64,000 nt of DNA from Micromonospora musae (GTDB taxonomy: Bacteria; Actinomycetota; Actinomycetes; Mycobacteriales; Micromonosporaceae): positions 186,001 through 250,000 of the forward strand of contig NZ_RAZT01000011.1 of NCBI RefSeq assembly GCF_003626635.1, written 5' to 3'. Numbering within the stretch: the stretch's first letter is position 1; every line of letters begins with the position of its first letter. The notes beneath the pieces were generated by a model. That model saw nothing but the letters and a program-made list of their open reading frames with translations, was not told the origin of the DNA and ran no database searches. Of this stretch, positions 17,309 through 25,394 are shown in pieces. Position numbers and translations under genes: made by a program.

Positions 17309-17388
17309 GCCGGCACTCCGCTGCGCTGCGTGCCGTCATGAGGCACCGGTGCACTGTGCCGGATGATTCGCTCGCTGCGCTCGCTCAT
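17305..17388 (-). CDS. 27-residue leader ORF coupled to the hydrolase
   Basis: Begins ATG at 17388 with GAGGAG 5 nt upstream, the strongest ribosome-binding site in the area, and encodes MSERSERIIRHSAPVPHDGT followed by QRSGVPA. Its TGA overlaps the hydrolase ATG by ATGA. The beginning of the leader (ATGAGCGAGC) is repeated at the hydrolase start. It may be a short translated leader that loads ribosomes onto the hydrolase. Peptide function unknown. Confidence 0.55.
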   Translation of the reverse strand: MSERSERIIRHSAPVPHDGTQRSGVPA

Positions 17389-17513
17389 GGGGGCTCCTCG
17401 TCACGGCTCACCGCACCGTAGCCACCGGCTGTGAACCGGAGCCGGGATTCCCGGGCACACCGCCGGATCGGGTGCCGCCGTGCGGATCACGGCGGCACCG
17501 TCGGCGGTCGCCG

Positions 17514-19208
17514 TCAGCGGCGCGGAGTGACGGTGGCCAACAGTTCGGGTTGCCGCCGGTCCAGCACGTCCCCGGCCAGGTACGCGCCGAGCAGCGCGGC
17601 CCCCAGCCCGTACGCCACGCCGACCGGCAGCGCGAGCCAGTGCCAGACGTCGCCGAGCAGCGCGGCGGCCACCACCATCGGCACGGCCGCCACCGCCGTC
17701 ACCAGCATGGCGAGCAGGGTGAGGAAGCTCTTGACCACTCCGCCGCCGCTGTTCATGGCGAACGGGTTGCTCGTCTCCGGCAGGGCGTACGCCCCGAGGA
17801 TCGAGACGAAGCAGTTCACCGCGAGCCCCGCGCCGTAGCTGGCGACGAGGCTGCCGGCGGTCAGCCCGATCCACCCCGGGCGGCCGAGCACCACGGCGAT
17901 CACGATCGAGACCACCCCGAGCATCGGCACCACGTAGATCGAGAACGCGGTCATCCGGGCCCGCAGCTCCTGCTGACCGCGTACCCCGGCCACCACGTTC
18001 GCGGCGTACGCGCTGCCGTCGAAGCCGAACTGGTTCGCGAGGGTGACCGCGGCGACCACACCCACGAAGAGCATCGAGAGGCTGACCAGCACCGGAGACG
18101 GCTCCGCGGCGCCCTGGCCGAAGCCCTGCCCGCTGTTCGTGCCGAAGCCCGAGCCGCCGAGGTTGACCAGCACCGGGACGAAGATGCCGACCACCCCGAT
18201 GGTGATCAGGTTGGCCCGCCGGCGAGCGTCCCGCCACCAGTAGCGGGCCTCCCGGGCGACGAGCGCGCCGAACTGGTCACGCCGCGCCCAGCCGACGGCG
18301 CGCGGGAAGAGCTGACTCACCGCACCACCGGCCGGGCCGCCCTTGGCCCGGGTGCCCCCACCGCTCGCCGTACCCACCATCGCCGACTCCAGCGAACGGG
18401 ACCACCAGGCGAGCAGCGCCAGCACCGTGAGCGCGCTGATCAGCAGCTTGACCGGCGCGGCCCAGCCGCGCCCCTCGGCCAGGTCGATACCGGCCGTCCA
18501 GGGCGCCCCGAGCGGAGTCCAGCCGATCACCTCCGAGACCCCGTCGAGGCGCTCCCACTCCGTATCCTGCAGCGCCGAGACACCGATCAGCTGCAGCGGG
18601 CCGAGCAGCGCGGCCGCGACCGCGAGCAGCACGGCGGCCAGGTCACGGACCCGCCGCGAGCGGAGCATGGAGGCGAAGGCGCTGGTGACCGCCCGCGCGG
18701 CCGCCACGCAGAGCAGCACCCCGAGGAGCACCCCGACCAGCGCCACGAGCGCGGCCGACCAGCCGCCGAGCACACCGGCCGTGAAGACCAGCCCGAGGAG
18801 GGCCAGCAGCACCGCAATCGCCGGCACGCTGACCAGGGCGGCCGTGAGCAGGCCGGTGACCAGCGTCCGGCGCGGCAGCGGCAGCAGCGCGAAGCGGGCC
18901 GGGTCGAGCGTCTCGTCCACGCCGAAGAAGATCAGGGGCAGCAGCACCCAGCCGAGCACCACCAGGCCGCCACCGAAGGCGGCGACCATCGTCGCGTACC
19001 GGTCGGTGTCGGCCAGGCCGGGACTCGCGAACAGGAAGAAGCCGCTGCCGGCGAACCAGAGCCCGAGCAGCGCGCCGCCCAGGAAGAGCGCGACCCGCCA
19101 GCCCTGGCCACGGAAGTTGTTGCCCATCACCCGCAGCTTGAGCCGGACGAAGTGCCGGGCGGAAACCCGGCGGACCGGCCCGGTCGGCGCGGTCAGTTCG
19201 ACAGCCAC
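17514..19208 (-). CDS. ABC transporter permease
   Basis: 564 residues with roughly 12 predicted transmembrane segments in two halves separated by a cytosolic loop (about 270-330, Gly-rich GTASGGGTRAKGGPAGG). No extracytoplasmic substrate-binding domain. The pattern is that of an ABC-2-like exporter permease. The 5' end overlaps the ATPase gene by 16 bp, so both are one transport system; the substrate cannot be inferred. Confidence 0.85.
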   Translation of the reverse strand: MAVELTAPTGPVRRVSARHFVRLKLRVMGNNFRGQGWRVALFLGGALLGLWFAGSGFFLFASPGLADTDRYATMVAAFGGGLVVLGWVLLPLIFFGVDETLDPARFALLPLPRRTLVTGLLTAALVSVPAIAVLLALLGLVFTAGVLGGWSAALVALVGVLLGVLLCVAAARAVTSAFASMLRSRRVRDLAAVLLAVAAALLGPLQLIGVSALQDTEWERLDGVSEVIGWTPLGAPWTAGIDLAEGRGWAAPVKLLISALTVLALLAWWSRSLESAMVGTASGGGTRAKGGPAGGAVSQLFPRAVGWARRDQFGALVAREARYWWRDARRRANLITIGVVGIFVPVLVNLGGSGFGTNSGQGFGQGAAEPSPVLVSLSMLFVGVVAAVTLANQFGFDGSAYAANVVAGVRGQQELRARMTAFSIYVVPMLGVVSIVIAVVLGRPGWIGLTAGSLVASYGAGLAVNCFVSILGAYALPETSNPFAMNSGGGVVKSFLTLLAMLVTAVAAVPMVVAAALLGDVWHWLALPVGVAYGLGAALLGAYLAGDVLDRRQPELLATVTPRR

Positions 19209-19957
19209 GCCAGCTCCTCACCGGTCGCCGTCCGGCCGCCGACGACCTCGACGAAGACCTCCTCGAGCGAGCGCTTCCCGCGTACCTCGTCGATCGCGCC
19301 GACCCGCTTGATCGCACCCTCGGCGAGGATCGCCACGTGTGAGCAGAGCCGCTCCACGACCTCCATGACGTGACTGGAGAAGACCACCGTCCCGCCGCTG
19401 CCGACGTAGCGGGTCAGGATGTCCCGGATCAGCGCCGCCGAGACCGGGTCGACCGCCTCGAACGGCTCGTCCAGGACGAGCAGACGGGGCCCGTGCAGCA
19501 GCGCGCAGGCCAGGCCGATCTTCTTCTTCATCCCGGCCGAGTAGTCGACGACCAGGGTGCGGCCCGCCTCGGTGAGCGCCAGCACGTCGAGCAGCTCCGC
19601 GGCCCGCTGGTCGACCACCGCCGGGTCCATTCCGCGCAGCAGACCGTGATAGGCCAGCAGCTCGGCGCCGCTGAGCCGGTCGAAGAGGCGTACGCCGTCG
19701 GGCATCACGCCGAGCAGCTGCTTGGCGCGGACCGGGTCGGCCCACACGTCCTGCCCGAGCACCCGGGCCTGGCCCGCGTCCGGCCGGAGCAGGCCGACGG
19801 CCATCGAGAGCGTGGTGGTCTTGCCGGCCCCGTTCGGCCCGAGCAGGCCGTAGAAGGAGCCGGCCGGTACGTCCAGGTCGACGCCGGCCACCGCCACCTT
19901 GCCGTCGAACCGCTTGGCCAGGCCGCGAAGGCACAGCGCCGTCTGCTCATCGGTCAT
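19193..19957 (-). CDS. ABC transporter ATP-binding protein
   Basis: 254 residues. Walker A GPNGAGKTT near 39, signature YSAGMKKKIGLA near 139, Walker B LLVLDEPFEAVDP near 158 and H-loop SSHVMEVVE near 195. Typical of ABC-2-type exporter ATPases. Forms an operon with the downstream permease and is divergent from the sigE-type sigma factor gene across about 205 bp. Confidence 0.93.
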   Translation of the reverse strand: MTDEQTALCLRGLAKRFDGKVAVAGVDLDVPAGSFYGLLGPNGAGKTTTLSMAVGLLRPDAGQARVLGQDVWADPVRAKQLLGVMPDGVRLFDRLSGAELLAYHGLLRGMDPAVVDQRAAELLDVLALTEAGRTLVVDYSAGMKKKIGLACALLHGPRLLVLDEPFEAVDPVSAALIRDILTRYVGSGGTVVFSSHVMEVVERLCSHVAILAEGAIKRVGAIDEVRGKRSLEEVFVEVVGGRTATGEELAWLSN

Positions 19958-20162
19958 GCACCAGAACCTATCCCTTGACCGCGATCCGGTAGTCCCGCCG
20001 GGGGATGACCTCCCGTCATACCCGCGACGTACCGGTCCTCCTATGGCACGCCGCCGCCCGGCGACCCGGACCTCCGCCCGTCATTCCCCGGACGGATTCG
20101 GGTCACCTGCAACCGGTCCACTCGCTCACGGGTGATGGACGCAGGAACCTGACGGGAGGGTC

Positions 20163-20663
20163 ATGGAGACGGACGAGGGGTTCGAGGAGTTCTACCGGAC
20201 CACCAGACATCGGGTGGTCACCGTGCTGTACGCGCTCAGCGGCGACCTCGGCGAGGCGCAGGACGCCGCGCAGGAGGCGTACGTCCGCGCCTGGCAACGC
20301 TGGCGCCGGATCAGCGAGTACGAGGACGCCGAGGCGTGGGTCCGTACCGTCGGTCAGCGACTGCTGCTCAACCGGTGGCGGAAGATCCGTAACGGGCTGA
20401 CCGCCTACCGGAGGCACGGCGTCCAGCCGTCCGCCGGGCCGCCCGACGAGAACAATGTCGCTCTGGTGATGGCGCTGCGTCGCCTGCCCGAGGAGCAGCG
20501 GGTGGCCGTCGTGCTGCACCACCTCGCCGACCTCTCCGTCGCCGAGATCGCCACCCAGACCGGTGCGCCCAGCGGAACCGTGAAGGCCCGTCTCGCCCGA
20601 GGTCGCAAGGCCCTGGCAACCATGCTCGACACCGCTCTGCCGGAGGAGGCCGCTCATGCCTGA
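20163..20663 (+). CDS. SigE-family ECF RNA polymerase sigma factor
   Basis: 166 residues. Region 2 FEEFYRTTRHRVVTVLYALSG (residues 7-27) and DAAQEAYVRAWQRW, and region 4 ALRRLPEEQRVAVVLHHLADL with helix-turn-helix SVAEIATQTGAPSGTVKARLARG, match the actinobacterial SigE-like ECF class. The stop overlaps the next gene, which encodes a single-pass membrane protein and is probably its regulator. Confidence 0.93.
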   Translation: METDEGFEEFYRTTRHRVVTVLYALSGDLGEAQDAAQEAYVRAWQRWRRISEYEDAEAWVRTVGQRLLLNRWRKIRNGLTAYRRHGVQPSAGPPDENNVALVMALRRLPEEQRVAVVLHHLADLSVAEIATQTGAPSGTVKARLARGRKALATMLDTALPEEAAHA

Positions 20664-21522
20664 CCAGCTCTTCGACGATCTGTACCGGAACACCGAGAAC
20701 CTCGCCTGGGCGCCGGTGGAGCAGGTGCGCCGTAGCGGGAGGCAGCGGAGCCGGCGTACCCGTGTCGCGGCGAGCCTGGCGGGCGTGGTGACCGTCGTGG
20801 CGGTCGCGGCCGGCGCTGTCGCCCTGGGCGCCGACCCGGATGCCGCGCCGCCGGTGGTGCCCGCCACCGGCTCGCCGACGCCGACGCCGAACCGGACGCC
20901 GACGCCCTCGACGAGCCCCAGCCACAGCGCCGACCCGACTCCGGACGACAGCGGCAGCCCCACCGGTGGGACGCCGTCGAGCCCGGCGAACGACGATGGA
21001 CCGAACGCGCCGAGCCGCGACACGAGCATCCCGGCCGCAGCCATGATGCAACTCGCCGACCTGCCCAAGGGCTTCACGATGACGAACGGCGAACCGGACG
21101 GGGACTGGACCCTGGAGTCCGTCTTCGCCAACTGCCGCAACCAGCCGGCGTCACTGGCTAGGGGCCAGGTCGCCGAGCGGTTCCGGGTCTTCGACTCGCC
21201 CACGGACTCGCTGATCCAGCGGGTCACCCGCTACTCGGGCGAGGCCGCGGCGGCCCACCTGGACGCGATGCGCGAGCAGGTCGAGGAGTGTGACCCCCAC
21301 CGGTCCGGTGACTCGCTGACCGTCCTGGCCGCGGGGTTCGGCGGCGACGAGTCGATGCTGGTGGGCTCCGTGATGGAGGGGCGGCCGGCACGGTGGATCC
21401 TCGTCCGGCAGGGTGACCTGGTGGCGCAGCTCAGGGTGGACAAGGACACCACGCCACAGGAGGCCACCCAGCTCGTCCGACCGGTGGCCGACCGGCTCTG
21501 CGCGGGTACCGACGCCTGCTGA
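20656..21522 (+). CDS. Single-pass membrane protein, probable sigma-factor partner
   Basis: 288 residues, overlapping the sigma gene by 8 bp. N-terminal cytosolic segment of about 40 residues, transmembrane helix VAASLAGVVTVVAVAAGAVALG, a Pro/Thr/Ser-rich extracellular linker (about 70-130), then a roughly 150-residue domain with four Cys (FANCRNQ, VEECDPH, RLCAGTDAC) that could form disulfides. Topology and operon position suggest an anti-sigma or sensor role, but no zinc-binding anti-sigma HxxxCxxC motif is seen. Confidence 0.7.
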   Translation: MPDQLFDDLYRNTENLAWAPVEQVRRSGRQRSRRTRVAASLAGVVTVVAVAAGAVALGADPDAAPPVVPATGSPTPTPNRTPTPSTSPSHSADPTPDDSGSPTGGTPSSPANDDGPNAPSRDTSIPAAAMMQLADLPKGFTMTNGEPDGDWTLESVFANCRNQPASLARGQVAERFRVFDSPTDSLIQRVTRYSGEAAAAHLDAMREQVEECDPHRSGDSLTVLAAGFGGDESMLVGSVMEGRPARWILVRQGDLVAQLRVDKDTTPQEATQLVRPVADRLCAGTDAC

Positions 21523-21525
21523 CCG

Positions 21526-23166
21526 TCACAGCCGCAGGGTGTCCGGGGCGTGCAGCCGGAGCATCGTGGCGCCGACGTCGGCGGGGACCCGACGTCGGGA
21601 GGCCGCCGACACCAGCACCGTCACGGCGAACGCCAGCGGTACCGTCCACGCGGCCGGCTGCGCCACGAGCGTCGCCGGCCAGCCGTGCAGCGGCGGACCG
21701 ACCACTGTCACCAGTACGGCGGCGATCGCGGCGCCGCCGCCGACGAGCACCCCGGCGGCGGCGCCGAGGTCGGTCAGCCCACGCCACCAGATGCCGAGCA
21801 CCAGCAGCGGGCAGAAGCTGGACGCGGCGACGGCGAAGGCGAGCCCCACCACCTGCGAGACGTCCAGCCCGGAGACGTTCAGGGCGAGGATCGCGGGCAC
21901 CACGCCGGCGATCACCGTGGCCAGTCGGAAGCCGCGTACCGAGCCGCGACCGAGCACGTCCGTCGAGATCACCCCGGCCACGCTGGTGAGCAGGCCGGAG
22001 GAGGTGGAGAGGAAGGCGGCGAACGCGCCGGCCGCGACGAGCGCCGCGAGCAGCCGGCCGGTCGTTCCGTGGCCGAGGGCCGCCTCCGGCAGCAGCACCA
22101 CCACCGCGTCGGTCTGCCCGGTGACGAGCAGCTGTGGGGTGTAGATGCGGCCGAGCACCCCGTAGATGGTGGGGAGCAGGTAGAAGACGCCCACCAGCGC
22201 CAGCACGACCAGGGTCGTCCGGCGGGCCGCGGCGCCGTCCGGATTCGTGTAGAAGCGCACCAGCACGTGCGGCAGCCCCATGGTGCCGAGGAAGGTGGCG
22301 AGGATCAGGGAGTACGTGGCGAACAGGCCCCGGTCGTCGGCCCCGGCCGTGCTCGGCAGCAGCCAGTCGGCGGCGTCGATGGTCACGCCGGCGACCTCCG
22401 GCACCGGGTCGCCGGCCTGGAAGACGACCGTCTCGCCGGCGCGTACCCCCCGGACCTCGCCGTCGGGGAACGTGAGGGTCGCGGGATGCTCGACCACGAC
22501 GCTGATCGCGGTCCGGAACGTCGGACCGTCCGGCGGGGTGACGGCCGGCCGGGCGTCGGCCTGCCACTGCAGGGCCAGGAAGATCGCGGGTACCGCGAGC
22601 GCGGTCAGCTTCAGCCAGTACTGGAACGCCTGGACGAAGGTGATCGCCCGCATGCCGCCCAGCGCCACGTTCGCGGTGACCACGACGGCCACCAGCACGG
22701 CCCCCACCGGATACGCGGAGCCGGTGACCGTGGCGAGGGTGAGGCCCGCGCCCTGGAGCTGCGGCACCAGGTAGAGCCAGCCGATGAAGATCACGAAGGC
22801 GGTGGCGAGGATGCGCAGTCGGCGGGAGCCCAGCCGCAGCTCGCAGAAGTCGGGCAGGGTGAACGCTCCGGAGCGGCGCAGCGGGGCGGCCACGAAGAGC
22901 AGCAGGGCCAGGTAGCCGGCGGCGAAGCCGACCGGGTACCAGAGCACGTCCACGCCGTACTTGAGGATCAGCCCGGCGACGCCCAGGAAAGACGCGGCCG
23001 AGAGGTACTCGCCGCCGATCGCGGCCGCGTTCCACGTCGGACTGACCGCCCGGGAGGCGACGAGGAAGTCGGAGGTGGTGCGGGCCAGCCGCAGCCCCCA
23101 GAAGCCGATGCCGACGGTGAGCAGGGTGACGGCGACGATCGCCGGGATGACGAGGCCGTTCTCCAC
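21526..23166 (-). CDS. Sodium/solute symporter, second module
   Basis: 546 residues, about 13 transmembrane helices. Family blocks: SDFLVASRAVSPTWNAAAIG near 32, EYLSAASFLGVAGLI near 53, GTMGLPHVLVRFYTNP near 295. Relative to actP at 13.7 kb it has a large extracellular insert (about 205-265, VVVEHPATLTFPDGEVRGVR region) in the middle of the protein. Probably takes up a monocarboxylate with Na+ or H+. One base after the stop of a small two-helix membrane protein, replacing the usual DUF485 gene. Confidence 0.88.
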   Translation of the reverse strand: MENGLVIPAIVAVTLLTVGIGFWGLRLARTTSDFLVASRAVSPTWNAAAIGGEYLSAASFLGVAGLILKYGVDVLWYPVGFAAGYLALLLFVAAPLRRSGAFTLPDFCELRLGSRRLRILATAFVIFIGWLYLVPQLQGAGLTLATVTGSAYPVGAVLVAVVVTANVALGGMRAITFVQAFQYWLKLTALAVPAIFLALQWQADARPAVTPPDGPTFRTAISVVVEHPATLTFPDGEVRGVRAGETVVFQAGDPVPEVAGVTIDAADWLLPSTAGADDRGLFATYSLILATFLGTMGLPHVLVRFYTNPDGAAARRTTLVVLALVGVFYLLPTIYGVLGRIYTPQLLVTGQTDAVVVLLPEAALGHGTTGRLLAALVAAGAFAAFLSTSSGLLTSVAGVISTDVLGRGSVRGFRLATVIAGVVPAILALNVSGLDVSQVVGLAFAVAASSFCPLLVLGIWWRGLTDLGAAAGVLVGGGAAIAAVLVTVVGPPLHGWPATLVAQPAAWTVPLAFAVTVLVSAASRRRVPADVGATMLRLHAPDTLRL

Positions 23167-23167
23167 C

Positions 23168-23617
23168 TCAGCGCTCCGGCCGCTGGACCAGGTCGGTGAA
23201 GTCCTGCTCGTTGCGTTCGGCGAGCCGCACGTACGCCCAGCCCACCCCGATCAGGAACGGAAAGCTCGCGACCCCGAGCAGCAGCCAGGGCAGCTTCACG
23301 CCGAGCACGGTGACCCGACCCACCGCGGGCGCGATGGCGAAGAGCCAGGGCAGGCCGCCGAGCCCGATCAGCACGACCAGGGAGAGCCGCAGCGCCAGCG
23401 CGAGCTGGGCCCGCACGAGCCCTCGGACGAGCGCCTCCCCGACCCGGGTCTGCTCGGCGAGTTCGGCGCGGGTCCGTTCGTGCCGGTCCTCGCGGCGGGA
23501 CACCTCGGCCAGCACGATCCGGGTCCGCGGCTGGGGAACCGGCCGGCGCACCTGGTCCGGTGCCCCTGCTCGCTCCTCGACCCCGGACCTCGGCGCGTGA
23601 TCGTCGGTGGCGGACAT
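23168..23617 (-). CDS. Two-helix membrane protein, symporter partner
   Basis: 149 residues. Charged N-terminal 80 residues rich in Arg and Glu, then two transmembrane helices (LALRLSLVVLIGLGGLPWLFAI and LPWLLLGVASFPFLIGVGWAYV). Same topology and gene position as DUF485 next to ActP, but with a long charged N-terminus and little direct sequence resemblance. Presumably the small accessory subunit of the symporter directly downstream. Confidence 0.7.
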   Translation of the reverse strand: MSATDDHAPRSGVEERAGAPDQVRRPVPQPRTRIVLAEVSRREDRHERTRAELAEQTRVGEALVRGLVRAQLALALRLSLVVLIGLGGLPWLFAIAPAVGRVTVLGVKLPWLLLGVASFPFLIGVGWAYVRLAERNEQDFTDLVQRPER

Positions 23618-23727
23618 CCCCGGCAGTCTTGTCCGATCGATCGGTTTGTCAAGGGCGCGGTGGTCGTCCGCGGCCGTGACCAGCAGCGGGCCGGCGTGCG
23701 GGCGCCGGCGTGGAGCTCAGGAAGGGG

Positions 23728-23768
23728 TTGTGCACAACCTGTGGATTACGGGTCACTCCTGTGGATAA
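23728..23768. other. Cluster of three DnaA-box-like sites
   Basis: TTGTGCACAA at 23728-23737 (one base from TTGTCCACA), TGTGGATTA at 23740-23748 (one base from the box) and TGTGGATAA at 23760-23768 (exact TTATCCACA on the minus strand). Lies in the 198-bp gap between the two-helix protein and DUF5701 genes; no dnaA/dnaN neighbours. Confidence 0.5.
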
Positions 23769-23815
23769 CCCGGTGGAGAACGCGTCGTGCCGGCTGTTCT
23801 CGTCGAGCCGGGCGG

Positions 23816-24478
23816 TCAGGGCAGGCCGACGCGCTCCGGGCGGGCGGAGGCGGAGCCCAACCAGGTGTGCGGGTTGCCGTACCAGCACCACCCGAGCTTC
23901 GGCGCGCCCTGGCTGATCCAGAGCGCCGGGACCCGCTTGTCCCCGCAGCGCGATCCGACCAGGGAGAAGCACTTGTTCTTCGCCAGCGCGGCGGGGTGCA
24001 GGGTGACGAAGGCGAGCCCCTCGTCGATGGTGAGCGGCAGCCGGTCCTGACCGGTGATGACCTCCAGCGCGGACGAGGGGGGCAGGTTCAGCGTCTCCTC
24101 GCCGCGGTCGACGTCGAAGAGCAGGTACGCCGGCCCGGCCGGCACCTCCAGCTCCTTGATCGGGTCGAACCGGGCCAGGTCGCCGTCGGCGTAGTGCTGG
24201 TCGAGGAAGCCGGGCTTGCGCTTGCCGGCCAGCGTGGTGAGCGGCAGGCGCGCCTCCACCGGAATCAGTTCGCGGGTGATGACCAGCAGGAACGGCACTC
24301 GCGCCGCGGTCGGGGCCGGCAGCCCGGCTGCGCCGCTGACGGCGGCCGCGCGCAGCGGGGCGACCAGGTCCCGGAAGGTCTTCTCGGCTGTTGCGGCCAG
24401 CTCGGGATAGCCGAGCCGCACCAGGCGCTCCACCTGACGGTCGAACTCGGCGGCGGCGTCGTACGGGGCGTCGGTCAC
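23816..24478 (-). CDS. DUF5701 family protein
   Basis: 220 residues from the GTG at 24478, chosen because GAGGAGG lies 5 nt upstream; an ATG at 24535 would add 19 residues. EFDRQVERLVRLGYPELA near residue 10, PFLLVITRELIPVEARLPL near 63 and the C-terminal CWYGNPHTWLGSASARPERVGLP segment are typical of DUF5701, a family of unknown function in actinobacteria. No membrane segment. Confidence 0.8.
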   Translation of the reverse strand: MTDAPYDAAAEFDRQVERLVRLGYPELAATAEKTFRDLVAPLRAAAVSGAAGLPAPTAARVPFLLVITRELIPVEARLPLTTLAGKRKPGFLDQHYADGDLARFDPIKELEVPAGPAYLLFDVDRGEETLNLPPSSALEVITGQDRLPLTIDEGLAFVTLHPAALAKNKCFSLVGSRCGDKRVPALWISQGAPKLGWCWYGNPHTWLGSASARPERVGLP

Positions 24479-24602
24479 TGCGGCCTCCTCGAAGTCGTAC
24501 AGCCCACCGTACAGCGTACGACGAGCGGCGGCCATTCCCGGTTTCCGAAGAAGATCTCGGCGGCGCGTGCCTGCTCGGCCGGCGTCAAGGGCAGCGGTGG
24601 GG

Positions 24603-25394
24603 TCAGCGGCTCCAGTCCTGCTTCGCCGCCCGGACCAGCTTGTCCTTCAGCTCCCGGGTGTGCCGGCGGCTGACCGGCAGCTCCGTGCCGTCGATGACCA
24701 CCACGTAGCCGGAGTTCACCAGCCGCAGCTCGGCGATCAGCTTCAACTGCACCAGGTACGACCGGTGGATGCGGACGAAGCCGGCGTCCGCCCAGCGCTC
24801 CGCGAGGGTGGCCAGCGAGACGCGGACCAGGTGCGAACCGTCCGCAGTGTGCAGCCGGGCGTAGTCCCCCTGCGCCTCCACCCAGCGCACCGCCGACCTC
24901 GGCAGCATCCGGGTGGTGCCGGCCAGCTCGATCGGGATCGTCGGATCCTCCTCGGCCCGGGCCAGCGCCGCCGGGTGCGACGGCACCACCCGGGAACCGA
25001 TCACCCGGCGCAGCGACTCGGCCAGCCGCTCGGCGCGTACCGGCTTGCGCACGTAGTCCGTGGCGCCCAGGTCGAACGCGTCGACCGCGCCGTCGTCGTA
25101 CGCGGTGACGAAGACGATCGCCGGCGGCCGGGCGAACCGGCGCAGCACCCGGGCCAGCTCCATCCCGTCCAGCCCGGGCATCCGGATGTCCAGGAAGACC
25201 ACGTCCACATCTGCGTCGCGGAGCAGCCGCAGCGCGTCCGTCGCGTCCGCGGCGGTGTGCAGCCGAGCCACCCGCGGGTCGGCCCGTAGGTGGTACGCCA
25301 GCTCGTCCAGGGCGGGCGGCTCGTCGTCCACCGCCAGCACCCGGAGAAAACCGGACGCGTTCCCCGGGGCGACCCGGCCGGCCTGCTCGCTCAC
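24603..25394 (-). CDS. LytTR-family response regulator
   Basis: 263 residues. Receiver domain (about 15-130) with acidic pair VDDEP, phospho-acceptor Asp in VVFLDIRMPGLDG and Lys in YVRKPV; LytTR DNA-binding domain (about 165-260) with VRWVEAQGDYARLHT and FVRIHRSYLVQ. Start GTG at 25394 overlaps the TGA of the sensor kinase by GTGA. Such LytTR systems in actinobacteria often control monocarboxylate transporters, which fits the symporter 1 kb downstream on the same strand. Confidence 0.93.
   Translation of the reverse strand: MSEQAGRVAPGNASGFLRVLAVDDEPPALDELAYHLRADPRVARLHTAADATDALRLLRDADVDVVFLDIRMPGLDGMELARVLRRFARPPAIVFVTAYDDGAVDAFDLGATDYVRKPVRAERLAESLRRVIGSRVVPSHPAALARAEEDPTIPIELAGTTRMLPRSAVRWVEAQGDYARLHTADGSHLVRVSLATLAERWADAGFVRIHRSYLVQLKLIAELRLVNSGYVVVIDGTELPVSRRHTRELKDKLVRAAKQDWSR

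Noticed and set aside
23728..23768. Chromosomal origin of replication
   Set aside because: Only three boxes and no dnaA, dnaN, rpmH, gyrB or AT-rich unwinding region nearby.
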